Below, in pieces: positions 26,642 to 36,731 of a stretch of 64,000 bases of DNA; position 1 is the first letter of the stretch; each line of letters starts with the position of its first letter. A program made the translations under genes and the position numbers. The stretch comes from Streptomyces antimycoticus. GTDB lineage: Bacteria; Actinomycetota; Actinomycetes; Streptomycetales; Streptomycetaceae. The stretch covers positions 496,001-560,000 of the forward strand of contig NZ_BJHV01000001.1 in NCBI RefSeq assembly GCF_005405925.1, in the 5' to 3' direction. The notes under the pieces were generated by a model. It had not been told where the DNA came from. It searched no databases and saw nothing but the letters and a program-made list of their open reading frames with translations.

Positions 26642-28691
26642 GCAGGCGCTCGGCCTCGGCGATCTTCGTCAGCGCCCCGGCGTGGTCACCGGCGTCGTGC
26701 AGCGTCTCGGCGAGGTCGGTGAGGGCGCGGGCCTGGTTGTACGCCTCTCCCCGTTCCGCGAAGAAGTCGCGCGCGGTCTCCAGACGGACGCGGGATTCCT
26801 CCAGCCGGCCCAGACCGCGCAGGGCTCGCCCCTGGTGGCGTTCGGCCAGGGCGAGGGCACGTGGCAGGTCCTCCGCGCCTTCCTGGCCGGGAGCGATCCG
26901 CCGGTAGATGCGCTCCGCCTCGACGAACCGCTCGTATGCCGCGTCGTACCGCCAGTCGTTCAGCTTCAGCAGGCCCAGCATCTCGACGGACGACGCCTCG
27001 CCCCGTAGGTGTCCCGCGGCGCGTTCACACGCGGCGGCGGTGTGCACCGCGCGGTCGGCCTCGTTCCACAGCCTCAATTCGCCCAGACAGTGGCCCAGTT
27101 GGAAGTGGAGCGCGCCCGCCATGCGGGAATCCGCGTGATGCCGGTCGGCACACCGGGCCGCGATCCGCAGGGCGGGCAGCACCTCGTCCCAGAACCCGGC
27201 CTTCAGCTGCACCGGCCACAGTGCGCGGGCCATGCGCATCGCCGTGTCGATGTGTTGGTACTCCTCCGCCACGGACACCGCCCGGACCACGTTTCCGGTC
27301 TCGGCCAGCAGCGCCGCCATGCCCTCGGCCTCGTCACGGTACGGAGTGCCCCGCGCCGGTGCCGGCTCGGTCCGCCAGCTCTGCGGCAGCGCCGCGTGCG
27401 CGGCGTGCAGGGCTCGGTTCAGCAGTCCGTCGAGGGCCCGGGACATCGCCGCGGAGCACTCCGGGATCCCGTGTTCCAGGGCTGCGGTGTCCGCCAGAAC
27501 GCGACGTACCTCGGGCCGGAAGCGGTAGCGGCCGTCGCCCAGGGCCTCCACCAGCTGGGCGTCGGCCGCTTCGGCGAGCATCCCGGCGGCTTCCTCCTGG
27601 CCGACCGCGGCGGTGTCCCCCGCCAGCCGGGCGTCGATCGCGGGCCAGCCGCCCAGAGCGGTCAGCCGGCAGAGCCGTGCCGTCTCCGGCCGAAGGCGGC
27701 GGCAGGCGCTGCGCACCATGCCGTGGACCGGATGGCGCGCCGTGGACTCCGCCCCGTCCTCCGGCAGCGGCGGCTCCTCGGCCAGCAGACTCATCGCCGC
27801 GGCCTTCAGGGCGAAGGCGTTGCCCGCGCAGTGGCCGAGCAGCGACGGCATCCGGGGCTTGGCCAGCGCCACCCTCTCCGGGCCTGCCACCTTGCGCAGC
27901 AACGTCACCGCGTCCCGGTCGCTCAGCGGCGGCACCTCGACGCGCTCCGCCTCCAGCGCGAAGGCCGGACCGGAGGCGACCACCAGCAGGAAGACGTCCG
28001 GCGTGGCCGGGACAAGGGCGCGGACCTGCGCGGCCGAGGACGCGTGATCGATCACCACGAGCGCCCTGCGGCCGGCCAGCAACCGGCGATAGAGGCCCAC
28101 GCGCGCCGACTCCGCGGGCGGAATCCCCTCGGGCTCGACACCCATCTGCCCCAGCAGGCGCAGCACGACGGCAGACGGCTCCAGTCCGCTCTCCCCGGCG
28201 GCGTCCCGAAGGTCGACGTAGAACTGCCCGTCGGGGTACTGAGCGATCTGCTCGGCACCCCAGTGGAGAGCCACCGCGCTGGTTCCGATCCCCGGCGGCC
28301 CGTATAACAGCGCGACACGTGGCCGCCCCGCCGCGGCGCGGGTCGCCTCGCGCTTCAGTCGCCGCAAGACGGCCTGACGGTCAGTGAAATCCCTTGTGGC
28401 AGGCGGAAGTCCGGCTCCTGGGCGGAGCGCCACGTCGTCGTCTTGCAAGGTCCGCAGCAAAATGGCCCACTCGCCACCGCGCCGCGGATCCCCGCTGAGG
28501 CGCGCGTGCATCTCCCGCGCCAGCACCTCCCACCCCTCCGGGGTGGCCGGCAGCGGCGTCTCCCGCCCCAGGGTCCGTCTCACCAGTGCGCCCGTCGACA
28601 GCAGCATCTGCTTGCCCATCTCCCCGGCGGCGCCGTTCCCCACCGCGGTGAGGAATGCGGTGAGCGCACTCACCGTCACGACCTCGAACAC
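26568..28691 (-). CDS. NB-ARC/TPR ATPase-like signalling protein with altered Walker A
   Basis: 707 residues from GTG 28691, which has GGGGAGGGG upstream. An N-terminal hydrophobic helix and effector-like region (SALTAFLTAVGNGAAGEMGK) are followed by an NB-ARC module: GPPGIGTSAVALH (P-loop), ALVVIDHASSA (Walker B) and LLGHCAGNAFALKAAA (GxP-like region). About 300 residues of helical, TPR-like repeats follow (HLRGEASSVEMLGLLKLNDW, LERHQGRALRGLGRLEESRV, with leader residues adjusted for length). The P-loop reads G-I-G-T-S, where the invariant lysine of GKT/S is threonine, so nucleotide binding may be impaired or different. Such STAND proteins act in actinobacterial signalling or defence. Confidence 0.75.
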   Translation of the reverse strand: MFEVVTVSALTAFLTAVGNGAAGEMGKQMLLSTGALVRRTLGRETPLPATPEGWEVLAREMHARLSGDPRRGGEWAILLRTLQDDDVALRPGAGLPPATRDFTDRQAVLRRLKREATRAAAGRPRVALLYGPPGIGTSAVALHWGAEQIAQYPDGQFYVDLRDAAGESGLEPSAVVLRLLGQMGVEPEGIPPAESARVGLYRRLLAGRRALVVIDHASSAAQVRALVPATPDVFLLVVASGPAFALEAERVEVPPLSDRDAVTLLRKVAGPERVALAKPRMPSLLGHCAGNAFALKAAAMSLLAEEPPLPEDGAESTARHPVHGMVRSACRRLRPETARLCRLTALGGWPAIDARLAGDTAAVGQEEAAGMLAEAADAQLVEALGDGRYRFRPEVRRVLADTAALEHGIPECSAAMSRALDGLLNRALHAAHAALPQSWRTEPAPARGTPYRDEAEGMAALLAETGNVVRAVSVAEEYQHIDTAMRMARALWPVQLKAGFWDEVLPALRIAARCADRHHADSRMAGALHFQLGHCLGELRLWNEADRAVHTAAACERAAGHLRGEASSVEMLGLLKLNDWRYDAAYERFVEAERIYRRIAPGQEGAEDLPRALALAERHQGRALRGLGRLEESRVRLETARDFFAERGEAYNQARALTDLAETLHDAGDHAGALTKIAEAERLLNPEKATPHLNHLARLRLSCQTPR

Positions 28692-29031
28692 ACCAGCCCC
28701 TCCCCTGGTACCCATCCGGACCTTGGCCGGACTGTATCCCCGCAGCCACCACAGGAGACAGCCGAGTCTCGCCGACTCCGCTCGACGGCCGCCCGTCCGA
28801 CCACGATAAGCGACAGACGCACAACACTTCGTCACTTCCCTCGGGATACGGAACGGGGGGGCAGTCGCGCCGCCGGTGACGAAACCCTCGCGGTGCGACG
28901 GTCGCGTTCTTGCGAGACGCTGGGAACAGGGGAGCGTGCCCGGGTAGTGGCGACGGGCCGCGGGGTCGCGCCCGGCAGTGGCGGCGCACATCCGGGGTGA
29001 CCTCTGCACCGAGTGAGGAAGGCGGGCCGTG
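28692..29031. other. Divergent intergenic region, no gene seen
   Basis: About 340 bp between the NB-ARC gene and the molybdenum hydroxylase operon. It must hold both promoters, but I find no convincing -35/-10 pair, long inverted repeat or RNA gene in it. Confidence 0.5.
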
Positions 29032-29600
29032 ATGAGCGCTTCGGATACGGACGCCATGAGGCGGAGCCAGGGCGAGCCGGCCCCCTCTCGGCGATCACGT
29101 TGAACGTCAACGATCAGGTGCGGCGTCTCGAGGTGGATCCGCGGACCTCGCTGCTCGACGCGCTGCGCGAGCAGCTGCGCATGAGCGGGACCAAGAAGGG
29201 GTGTGATCACGGGCAGTGCGGTGCGTGCACGGTGCTGATCAACGGCCGGCGCGTCAACTCCTGTCTGACGCTCGCGGTCATGCATGAGGACGACGAGATC
29301 GTGACGATCGAGGGCCTGGGCGATCCCGACCACCTGGGCCCCATCCAACGGGCCTTCGTCGAGCGTGACGGCTTCCAGTGCGGCTACTGCACTCCCGGCC
29401 AGATCTGTTCGGCCGTCGGCATGCTCGCCGAGGTGGCCGCGGGCTGGCCCAGCCACGCCACCGCCGACGTGTCCGCGCCGCGGATCACCTTGACCGATGA
29501 GGAGATCCGCGAGCGGATGAGCGGCAACATCTGCCGGTGCGCCGCCTATCCGAACATCGTCGCGGCCATCCGCGACAGCGCGGAGGGAGGCCCGCGATGA
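29032..29600 (+). CDS. Molybdenum hydroxylase (xanthine dehydrogenase family) 2Fe-2S subunit, frameshift near N-terminus
   Basis: Small subunit of a three-part molybdenum hydroxylase of YagTSR type. It carries electrons from the Mo centre to FAD through two [2Fe-2S] clusters. The plant-type cluster is [21 protein letters not shown] and the second is [10 protein letters not shown] plus [12 protein letters not shown], each given in part. The natural N-terminus seems to start at ATG 29032 behind GAGGAAGG, but this frame stops at 29101. The conserved [14 protein letters not shown] begins one base out of frame at about 29093. Adding one base there joins the two. An alternative GTG at 29013 opens the second frame directly. 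It overlaps the FAD subunit by ATGA. Confidence 0.85.
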
Positions 29601-30580
29601 GGTCCTTCACCTACGAGCGGGCGACGGACACACAGGACGCCGTCACCGCCGTGGCGCGATCCGGCGCGAAGTTCATCAGCGGCGGCACCAATCTGCTCGA
29701 CCTGATGAAGCTCGACATCGAGGATCCCAGCCATCTGGTGGACATCAGCAGGCTTCCGCTGCGGGACATCGAGGAGCTGCCGGACGGCGGGCTGCGCATC
29801 GGCGCCCAGACGCGGAATTCCGACGTGGCCGCCGATGCCCGGGTGCGCACGCGCTATCCGGTGCTGTCGGAGGCGCTGGTATCGGGGGCCTCGGGCCAGT
29901 TGCGCAACAAGGCGTCCACCGGCGGAAATCTGCTGCAGCGCACGCGCTGTCCCTACTTCTACGACACGGCCGCGGGCTGCAACAAGCGGACCCCCGGATC
30001 CGGCTGCGCGGCGATCGGGGGGTTCAACCGGATACACGCGATCCTCGGCGCCAGCGACTCCTGCATCGCCACCCACCCCTCGGACATGGCCGTCGCGATG
30101 GCCACGCTCGACGCGGAGATCGAGCTGCTCCGGGCCGACGGCTCGGTGCGCCGCGTCGCCATCACGGACTTCTACCGGCTGCCGGGCGACACCCCGAACA
30201 TCGAGACCGTGCTGGCTCCCGATGAGATGATCACGGCCGTGGCGCTGCCCTCGCCCCCGCCCGGTCGGCAGCTCTACCGCAAGGTGCGCGACCGGGCGTC
30301 GTACGAGTTCGCGCTGGTCTCGGTGGCGGCCATCGTCTCGGCCGGTCAGGGAACGATCAGCGAGGCACGCGTGGCATTCGGTGGAGTGGCGCACAAGCCG
30401 TGGCGGTCCGTCGAGGCGGAGGACGCGCTGACGGGCCGTCCGGCCACGATGGCCACCTACCGCGACGCGGCCGAGGCGGCGATGCGCGACGCGGTCGGGC
30501 GGGGTGACAACGACTTCAAGATCGAGCTGGCCAAGCGCACGCTGTGCCGCACGCTGGCGCAAGCGGCCCAGCCGAGCTGA
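29597..30580 (+). CDS. Molybdenum hydroxylase FAD-binding subunit
   Basis: A 327-residue medium subunit (CO-dehydrogenase flavoprotein family). FAD pyrophosphate binding is shown by [16 protein letters not shown]. An additional cysteine cluster, [20 protein letters not shown] with further C in GSGCAAIGG, is the [4Fe-4S]-type insertion known from YagS and 4-hydroxybenzoyl-CoA reductase. [20 protein letters not shown] and the C-terminal CO-deh_flav_C domain follow. It starts at ATG 29597 within the stop of the small subunit behind GGAGG, and the large-subunit gene follows after 9 bp with its own GGAGG, so all three form one operon. Confidence 0.92.
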   Translation: MRSFTYERATDTQDAVTAVARSGAKFISGGTNLLDLMKLDIEDPSHLVDISRLPLRDIEELPDGGLRIGAQTRNSDVAADARVRTRYPVLSEALVSGASGQLRNKASTGGNLLQRTRCPYFYDTAAGCNKRTPGSGCAAIGGFNRIHAILGASDSCIATHPSDMAVAMATLDAEIELLRADGSVRRVAITDFYRLPGDTPNIETVLAPDEMITAVALPSPPPGRQLYRKVRDRASYEFALVSVAAIVSAGQGTISEARVAFGGVAHKPWRSVEAEDALTGRPATMATYRDAAEAAMRDAVGRGDNDFKIELAKRTLCRTLAQAAQPS

Positions 30581-30589
30581 GGAGGCGAG

Positions 30590-32820
30590 ATGATCGGGCA
30601 AGCCATGCAGCGTGTCGACGGCCCGCTGAAGGTCGCCGGCCGGGCCGCCTACGCCTACGAGCACTGGGAGGCCGGCCAACCGCTCTACGGGTTCATCGTC
30701 GGCGCGACGATCGGCAAGGGCCGCATCATCGAGATCGACTCCGGGGACGCCGAAGGCGCACCCGGAGTGCGCATGGTGATGACGCATCGCAACGCCCCGA
30801 GCAGGGCATCCGCGATGAGTCCATTCCGTTCGAATACTGGCGCGCCCAGCCGGTGCTGACCGGCCCGGACATCCACTACTACGGCGAGCCGGTGGCACTG
30901 GTCGTCGCCGAGACCTTCGAGCAGGCCCGGGCGGCGGCCGAGCTCGTCGAGGTGGAGTACGCGGGCGGACGGGGGCGCTTCGCCTTCGCCGAGCACGAAG
31001 GTGAGGCGTACGTCCCGAAAACGGTCAACGCCGGACTGCCCACGGACACGTCGGTGGGCGATTTCGATGCCGGATTCGCCGACGCGGCGGTCAAGGTCGA
31101 CCAGCACTACACGACGCCGTATGGGCTCTCCCTGCCCATCGAACCGAACGCGTGCCTGGTGGCGCCGCGTGATGAGGACCTGATCGTCTATGTCAGCTCC
31201 CAGATCGTCGACGCGGCGCAGGCATCGATCGCCAACACGCTGCGGATCGACCCGGCGCGGGTTCACGTCTTCACCCCCTTCGTCGGCGGCGGTTTCGGAT
31301 CCAAGCTGGGCATCCACTCCGAGACGATCCTGGCGGCGCTCGCCGCCCGCGAACTGGACCAGCCGGTCAAGGTCGCGCTGACCCGGCAGCAGGTCTTCCA
31401 GCTCGTCGGCATGCGCCCCACATCGAACCAGCGGGTCCGACTGGGCGCGGAGCGCGACGGACGGCTGGCCGCCATCGCCCATGACGTCACGATGCACACC
31501 AACCCGGACGTGGAGTACGCCGAGCAGACCGCCGCCACCAGCCGCAGCCTCTATGCCGCGCCCCACCGGCTCACCAGTCACCGGCTCACGCCGCTCGACC
31601 TGCCGCGTGGCACGGACGTCCGCGCGCCGGGCGAGGAACCGGGCCTGCTGGCGGTCGAGTCGGCGATGGACGAGCTGGCCGATACGCTCGGGATGGACCC
31701 GGTCGAGCTGCGGATCCGCAATGAGCCCACCCTCGACCCCGAGCGAGGCGTGCCGTACAGCGACCGGCACCTGGTCGAATGTCTGCGCGAAGGCGCGAGC
31801 CAGTTCGGCTGGGAGCACCGCCCCGCCACTCCTGCGAGCAGGCGCGAGGGACGGTGGCTGGTCGGCTACGGGATGGCCGTGGCCATCCGGGTACATCTCC
31901 AAGGGCCGGCCGCGGCGCGGGTGCGGTTGGAGGCGGATGGCACCGCCGTCGTCCAGACGGATATGACCGACATCGGCACCGGGACGTACACCATCCTCAC
32001 TCAGGTCGCGGCCGGCGGGCTCGGTCTGCCGCCCGACCGGGTGCGCATCGAGCTCGGGCGTTCCGACAACCCCACAAGCTGGGGATCCGGTGGCTCGTGG
32101 GGCGCCGCGAACTCCAGCACCGCGGTGCACCGGGCGTGCGCGACGCTGCGCGAGAAACTGCTGGCCGAGGCGCACGACGACACGCGCTCCGCGCTGCGGG
32201 GCCTGGACCCGGCAGACGCCGTGTTCTCCGAGGGCGACGTCCGCATCGGTGGGGCGTCGGAGCCGCTGAGCGAGCTGGTCGCGCGCAACCACCCCGGCGG
32301 TGTGGAGGCGGAGGGCGAGACCCGCTTCATGGGCGATGAGCCCAACTACACCAACTACTCGATCCACACCTACGGAGCCCATTTCGCCGAAGTGGGCGTC
32401 GACGCGGACACCGCCGAGATCCGGCTGCGGCGGATGCTCGGCGTGTTCTCCGTGGGCCGCCTGCTCAACCCGAAGACGGCCCGCTCGCAGCTGATCGGCG
32501 GCATGATCTGGGGCGCCGGCGCCGCCCTCGAGGAAGAGGCCGTCGTCGACCCACGCTCCGGCGCCTTCGTCAACCGGGACTTCGCGCAATACCTGGTGCC
32601 CGTCAACGCCGACATCCCCGACGTCGAGGCCGTCGTCCTGGACGGATACGACGACAAGGCCAATGTCCTCGGCGCGAAGGGTATCGGCGAGGTGGGCATC
32701 TGCGGGGCCGGTGCGGCGGTGGCGAACGCGGTGTTCAACGCCACCGGTGTGCGTGTGCGCGACTTCCCCATCACGCTGGAGAAGCTGTTGCCCGGGCTAC
32801 CACCCATGGAGGACGCCTGA
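30590..32820 (+). pseudogene. Molybdenum hydroxylase Mo-cofactor subunit, single frameshift at about 30795
   Basis: Large catalytic subunit (YagR-like, aldehyde/xanthine dehydrogenase). It starts at ATG 30590, but the frame ends about 270 bases later. The conserved sequence continues from EQGIRDESIPFEYWRAQPV in the next frame to the stop at 32820. The break is at GCCCCGAG (30794-30801); one more C restores NAPE. Domain signs are FTPFVGGGFGSKLG (Mo-pterin contact), LPRGTDVRAPGEEPGLL, and GAKGIGEVGICGAG, whose glutamate is the catalytic base. The rest of the 740-residue protein is well preserved, so I favour a base-calling error over a dead gene. The substrate is probably an aldehyde or N-heterocycle. 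Confidence 0.85.
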
Positions 32821-32925
32821 ACGCGCGCGACGGCCATGCCGATGTGTCGGCCGGCAGGACGTGCTTCGAGAGGCTGGGCAGCCTGGGTTCTGTCCGGCGG
32901 ATCATGTGAACACTAGGCTGCGGCG

Positions 32926-33699
32926 ATGGACCGAGTGAGCGACATGCCCGAGATTCTCGCCCAGCCCGCGGATCCGGCCCGGGTGAATGACTACGACAGC
33001 TTCGCCGAGGCGTACTCGGCGGAAACCGAGAACAGCCTCGTGAACGCCTACTACGCGCGGCCCGCGATGTTAGCCCTCGCCGGAGACGTGGCCGGTCGCC
33101 GGGTGCTGGACGCCGGCTGCGGCTCGGGGCCGCTGTCCGCCGCGCTGCGCGAGCGCGGTGCCGTCGTCACCGGGATCGACGCCAGTGCCGGCATGCTGGC
33201 ACTGGCCAGGCGGCGGCTGGGTGACGACGTGGCCTTGCACCTGGCCGACCTGGGCGACCCCCTGCCGTTCGCCGACGGGGAGTTCGACGACGTGGTCGCG
33301 TCGCTGGTGCTGCACTATCTGGAGGACTGGGGGCCGACACTGGCCGAGATGCGGCGCGTACTCAGGCCCGGCGGCCGGCTGATCGCGTCGGTGGACCACC
33401 CTTTCGTGGCTTACACGTTCCAGGAATCTCTGCCCGACTATTTCGCGACCACCAGCTATACCTTCGACTGGGCGTTGAACGGGCAGTCGTTCCCGATGAG
33501 GTTCTGGCGCAAGCCGTTGCACGCGATGACCGGTACCTTCACCAGCGCCGGCTTCCGCGTTGCCGTCATCAGCGAGCCGCAGCCCGATCCGGCCGCCCGT
33601 GAACTGTTCCCCGACGGCTTTCATGACCTTTCGACCAAACCCACCTTCCTGTTCTTCGTCGTCGAGGTGCCGCCGTCGGCTGCCGGCTCGGACGAGTAG
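32926..33699 (+). CDS. Class I SAM-dependent methyltransferase
   Basis: 257 residues with a Methyltransf_11/25 core. Motif I is VLDAGCGSGPLSAALRERGA (about 57-76), followed by VTGIDASAGMLALARRR, the post-motif FDDVVASLVLHYLEDWG and MRRVLRPGGRLIASVDHP. ATG 32926 has no ribosome site but a TAGGCT box 11 bases upstream, typical of a leaderless start. An internal GTG at 32935 is an alternative. It converges on the polyketide operon. It could modify that product, but nothing in the sequence shows it. Confidence 0.85.
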   Translation: MDRVSDMPEILAQPADPARVNDYDSFAEAYSAETENSLVNAYYARPAMLALAGDVAGRRVLDAGCGSGPLSAALRERGAVVTGIDASAGMLALARRRLGDDVALHLADLGDPLPFADGEFDDVVASLVLHYLEDWGPTLAEMRRVLRPGGRLIASVDHPFVAYTFQESLPDYFATTSYTFDWALNGQSFPMRFWRKPLHAMTGTFTSAGFRVAVISEPQPDPAARELFPDGFHDLSTKPTFLFFVVEVPPSAAGSDE

Positions 33700-33726
33700 A
33701 CGGCGGGGGCCGCCGCGGCGGCGGCG

Positions 33727-34029
33727 TCACGCGCCGGAGCCGCCCACGGCCGGCCGCCGGAGGCGACCGACCAGCGCGGCCATGCTCCGCGCGGTCCTGA
33801 AGTTGTCCATCTGGAGATCCGCGCCGCGCACGGCGATGCCGTACGTCTGCTCCAGGTGCACCACCAGCTCCATGGCGAAGAGCGAGGACAGCCCGCCGGA
33901 GCCGAAGACATCCGCGTCGGCAGACCAGGTTTTCCCGGTCCGCAGTTCGAGGTGGTGCAGCAGTTCCGTCTCGATGTCGCCCGGGTCGCCCAGGGGCTCC
34001 GGAACCGCCCGGTCTGATGGCATGGCCAT
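33727..34029 (-). CDS. Discrete acyl carrier protein
   Basis: 100 residues from ATG 34029, with an AGGGAG/AAAAGGG ribosome region. Typical ACP helices surround DADVFGSGGLSSLFAMELVV, in which the first serine of LSS is the phosphopantetheine site (about S48). The usual DSL triplet is replaced by GLS, a change seen in ACPs of unusual synthases. It is the last gene of the minus-strand operon, 120 bp after the Rieske oxygenase. A free ACP beside a P450 and a Rieske oxygenase could carry a starter acid or an intermediate while it is oxidised. Confidence 0.85.
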   Translation of the reverse strand: MAMPSDRAVPEPLGDPGDIETELLHHLELRTGKTWSADADVFGSGGLSSLFAMELVVHLEQTYGIAVRGADLQMDNFRTARSMAALVGRLRRPAVGGSGA

Positions 34030-34148
34030 GCCCTTTTCTCCCTCGTGCTCGTAGAAGCGCCTTCGATCCGCCCCGGGGCCTCGTCGTCCGGCCGTCGCCG
34101 GTCGAGGTCGACCGGCGACTCCGCCATCCCGTGCCCAGTCGCCCGCGC

Positions 34149-35258
34149 TCACTCCTCCGAACGGCTCACCTCGGAGCGCTCGGGCCGCGGGGGGACCAGA
34201 TCGCCCGAGGGTTCCGTGTAGAACTGCTGCGCCCACTGCCGGTACCGGCCGATCGGACCGTCGCCCTTGGCGAGCCGGGGGCGCGCGACGTGCTCCTGGT
34301 GGTGCCACATCAGCAGGTCCGCGCCGGTGTCGACACTGCCCACCCGTTGCAGGACTTCGCTGAGCAGCCGGGCCACGGGCATCACCGCCGGGCGCCCCAG
34401 CCAGTCCGGCACCCCCGGGAGTCCGTTCAGCTCCAGCTTCGTGCCGAAGCGGACCTGCATCCGCCCCGGGGCGGTCGGGGTCGCGTGGAGCATCACATAG
34501 AGGCTTCCCGCACCCGCGGGCAGGACCGTCCGTGCCGCGATGGTGGCCAGTCCGATCACCGTGAGCGTGTAGGACTGGTGGAACCCACGCATCATCGTGT
34601 TGCGCGCGGTCGCGGTGACCGTGCTGACCGGTTCCCCCGTCACCGGCAGGCCCTCGATGTCGACCTCCTCCAGACCGTGCAGGGCCGGCAGATGGCCCCA
34701 GTCGAAGGCGTTCTCGATGACGTCCTGCGGGTGACCGGCGATGTCGAACGTGGCGTGGCTGAACGGCTGCCGGGCGTCCATCGGGAAGAGCGGGACGTCC
34801 CACTGCGGGGGCATGCCGAGGGCGTGCCACCACACATAGACCGCGCCGTTGGCCTCGCATACCGGGTACTGCGTGAGCGACGCCTTCGGCGGCGGCTGGT
34901 CGTAGCCCGTGCGCACACAGGCACCGGACGGGTCGAACGCGAACCGGTGGAAGGGGCAGACGATGTCCTCGCCCTCGACCGATCCGCCGACGCCGAGATG
35001 GGCTCCGAGGTGCGGGCACTGGGGCCGGACCGCCCGCAGCACGCCCTTGGCCGTCCGGTAGAGGACGACCTCGGCGCCCGCGAGCCGCCGGGTGGTGAGG
35101 GACCCGGCCCGCAGCTCGTCGCTGAAGGCCAGGCAGAACCACCCGTTCGGGTAGGGCCGTGAGGCAGCGTGCAGGGTGTCGGCCGGCTCCGCGGCGTGCA
35201 GGCTGATCTCCCGGGAGCCGAGCAACTGCTTCACCAGGGGCTTGAGGTGAGGCCTCAT
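34149..35258 (-). CDS. Rieske non-haem iron oxygenase
   Basis: 369 residues. The Rieske centre is C81-x-H83 and C101-x2-H104 (CPHLGAHLG and CPFHRFAFD). The mononuclear iron site appears in ENAFDWGHLPALHG, a D-x2-H-x4-H motif at D186, H189 and H194. The size and lack of a beta subunit suit the single-component KshA/cholesterol-desaturase-like branch that hydroxylates or desaturates aliphatic rings and chains. It needs an external reductase, which is not present here. The start is 4 bp after the P450 stop, so both are surely co-expressed and probably act on the polyketide in sequence. Confidence 0.88.
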   Translation of the reverse strand: MRPHLKPLVKQLLGSREISLHAAEPADTLHAASRPYPNGWFCLAFSDELRAGSLTTRRLAGAEVVLYRTAKGVLRAVRPQCPHLGAHLGVGGSVEGEDIVCPFHRFAFDPSGACVRTGYDQPPPKASLTQYPVCEANGAVYVWWHALGMPPQWDVPLFPMDARQPFSHATFDIAGHPQDVIENAFDWGHLPALHGLEEVDIEGLPVTGEPVSTVTATARNTMMRGFHQSYTLTVIGLATIAARTVLPAGAGSLYVMLHATPTAPGRMQVRFGTKLELNGLPGVPDWLGRPAVMPVARLLSEVLQRVGSVDTGADLLMWHHQEHVARPRLAKGDGPIGRYRQWAQQFYTEPSGDLVPPRPERSEVSRSEE

Positions 35259-35262
35259 GAGA

Positions 35263-36723
35263 TCACTTCCCGTGCTTCACCGGGCAGGCGGCGGCGCCCG
35301 GCTGGGTGGACGGCTGGACGGAGGCGGACAGCGGTGCGGCGGCGCTCCGTTCCGCGTCGCCGGCGCCGGAGGGCCGCCGCTCGGTGAGCCGCAGGCGCAG
35401 TCCCCGTGAACTCAGGCTGGTTTCCACCTTGGGCTGGAACGGCTGGTCGCCGACCGGGGTCAGCTCCCAGCGCTCGACGATGGCGGTCAGCGCCAGGATG
35501 GCCTCGGTGAGGGCGAACTGGTCCCCGATGCACTTGCGGGCACCGGCGCCGAACGGGATGTAGGTGGCCCGGTCGGGCTGGGCGTCGAGCCAGCGGTCCG
35601 GGTCGAACCGGTCGGGCTCGTCGTAGAGGTCGGCCCGGCGGTGCAGAAGGTAGGGGCTGAGCACGATGGTGCTGCCGCCCTTGAACCGCACGCCGCCCAG
35701 TTCGGCGTCCTCCCGGACGACACGGGTCATCATCCAGGCCGGCGGATACAGCCGCAGCGTCTCGGTCACCACCCGGGAGGCCAGGCCGAGCGAGGGCAGA
35801 TGCGCGGGGTCGAGCTTCTTGCCCGCCAGGACCCGGTCGGTCTCGGCCTTCAGACGGTGCTGGACGTCCGGGTTCGTCGCGAGCAGGTGCAGCGCCCAGG
35901 CCAGGGTGATGGCCGTGGTCTCCATGCCGCCGAGGAAGAACGTGAGGGCCTCGTCGGCGAGTTCGGCGTCGTTCAACTGCCGTCGGCCGTCCTCGCTCTC
36001 CTCGTCGACCGCGGCGACCAGCGTGGAGAGCAGATCGGCGTGGTCGGTGGGATCGGCCCGCCGCTCGGCGATGATCTCCGCGATGGTGGCGGCCAGCCGG
36101 GTGCGGGCGTCGTCGTAGCGCCGCTTCTGCCGGGTCGGCAGGCGCCGCAGCAGGGCCGGCGTCATCATCCGGCGGAAGAACGCGCTCACGATCACCGCGG
36201 TGTCGGCCAGGCACCGTTGCATGGTCTCCGCCGGCAGCGCCCCGCTGAACATCGTCTCCATGGTGGCCCGCGTCGTGAGCGTCATCATCTCCTGGGTGAC
36301 GTCGAGGACGTCGCCGTCCCGCCAGGAGCCCGCCTTGGCCGCGGCCGCCCGCGCGAACACCGCACCGTACCCGGCGAGGCGGGTCGGGTGGAACGAGGGC
36401 TGGCACAGCCGGCGCTGCCGCCGGTGCAGGGGGTAGGCGCAGGTGGACAGGCCGTCGCCGATCACCTCGCGGATCCGGTCGTAGATCGGGCCGCCCTTGT
36501 CGAAGGTCCGGTCGTTGAGGAACACCTGCCGGGTCAGGTCGGGGTCGCAAATCATCACGGCGGAGCTCGGGCCGAGCCGGACGCGGACCATCTCGCGGTA
36601 TCCGGACAGCGACATGATGAACGCCAGCGGATCACGGAGCAGCGGCAGCGCGTGGCCCAGCAGCGGCCACGCCCGCGGGGCGAGCGGCACCGACTCGGCC
36701 GAGGCCGTACTCGTGTCTGTCAT
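35263..36723 (-). CDS. Cytochrome P450 of the polyketide operon
   Basis: 486 residues from ATG 36723, preceded by GTGAGG. The I-helix reads FFLGGMETTAITLAWAL (oxygen-binding G-x-E-T-T). The ExxR pair is in VVTETLRLYPPAWMM. The PERF-like region is DRFDPDRWL, and the haem loop is IPFGAGARKCIGDQFAL with the ligand cysteine. Length and the unusual C-terminal tail (ending AACPVKHGK) resemble pentalenene-oxygenase-like CYPs more than the 400-residue CYP105 type. No ferredoxin gene is near. Tightly packed between the KAS III and Rieske genes (8 and 4 bp gaps), it is a likely tailoring enzyme. Confidence 0.9.
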   Translation of the reverse strand: MTDTSTASAESVPLAPRAWPLLGHALPLLRDPLAFIMSLSGYREMVRVRLGPSSAVMICDPDLTRQVFLNDRTFDKGGPIYDRIREVIGDGLSTCAYPLHRRQRRLCQPSFHPTRLAGYGAVFARAAAAKAGSWRDGDVLDVTQEMMTLTTRATMETMFSGALPAETMQRCLADTAVIVSAFFRRMMTPALLRRLPTRQKRRYDDARTRLAATIAEIIAERRADPTDHADLLSTLVAAVDEESEDGRRQLNDAELADEALTFFLGGMETTAITLAWALHLLATNPDVQHRLKAETDRVLAGKKLDPAHLPSLGLASRVVTETLRLYPPAWMMTRVVREDAELGGVRFKGGSTIVLSPYLLHRRADLYDEPDRFDPDRWLDAQPDRATYIPFGAGARKCIGDQFALTEAILALTAIVERWELTPVGDQPFQPKVETSLSSRGLRLRLTERRPSGAGDAERSAAAPLSASVQPSTQPGAAACPVKHGK

Positions 36724-36731
36724 GGGGAACC

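Noticed and set aside
33700..33726. GCCGCCGCGGCGGCGG stretch as terminator of the ACP or methyltransferase gene
   Set aside because: It is a simple GC-repeat run with many alternative pairings and no distinct stem-loop.
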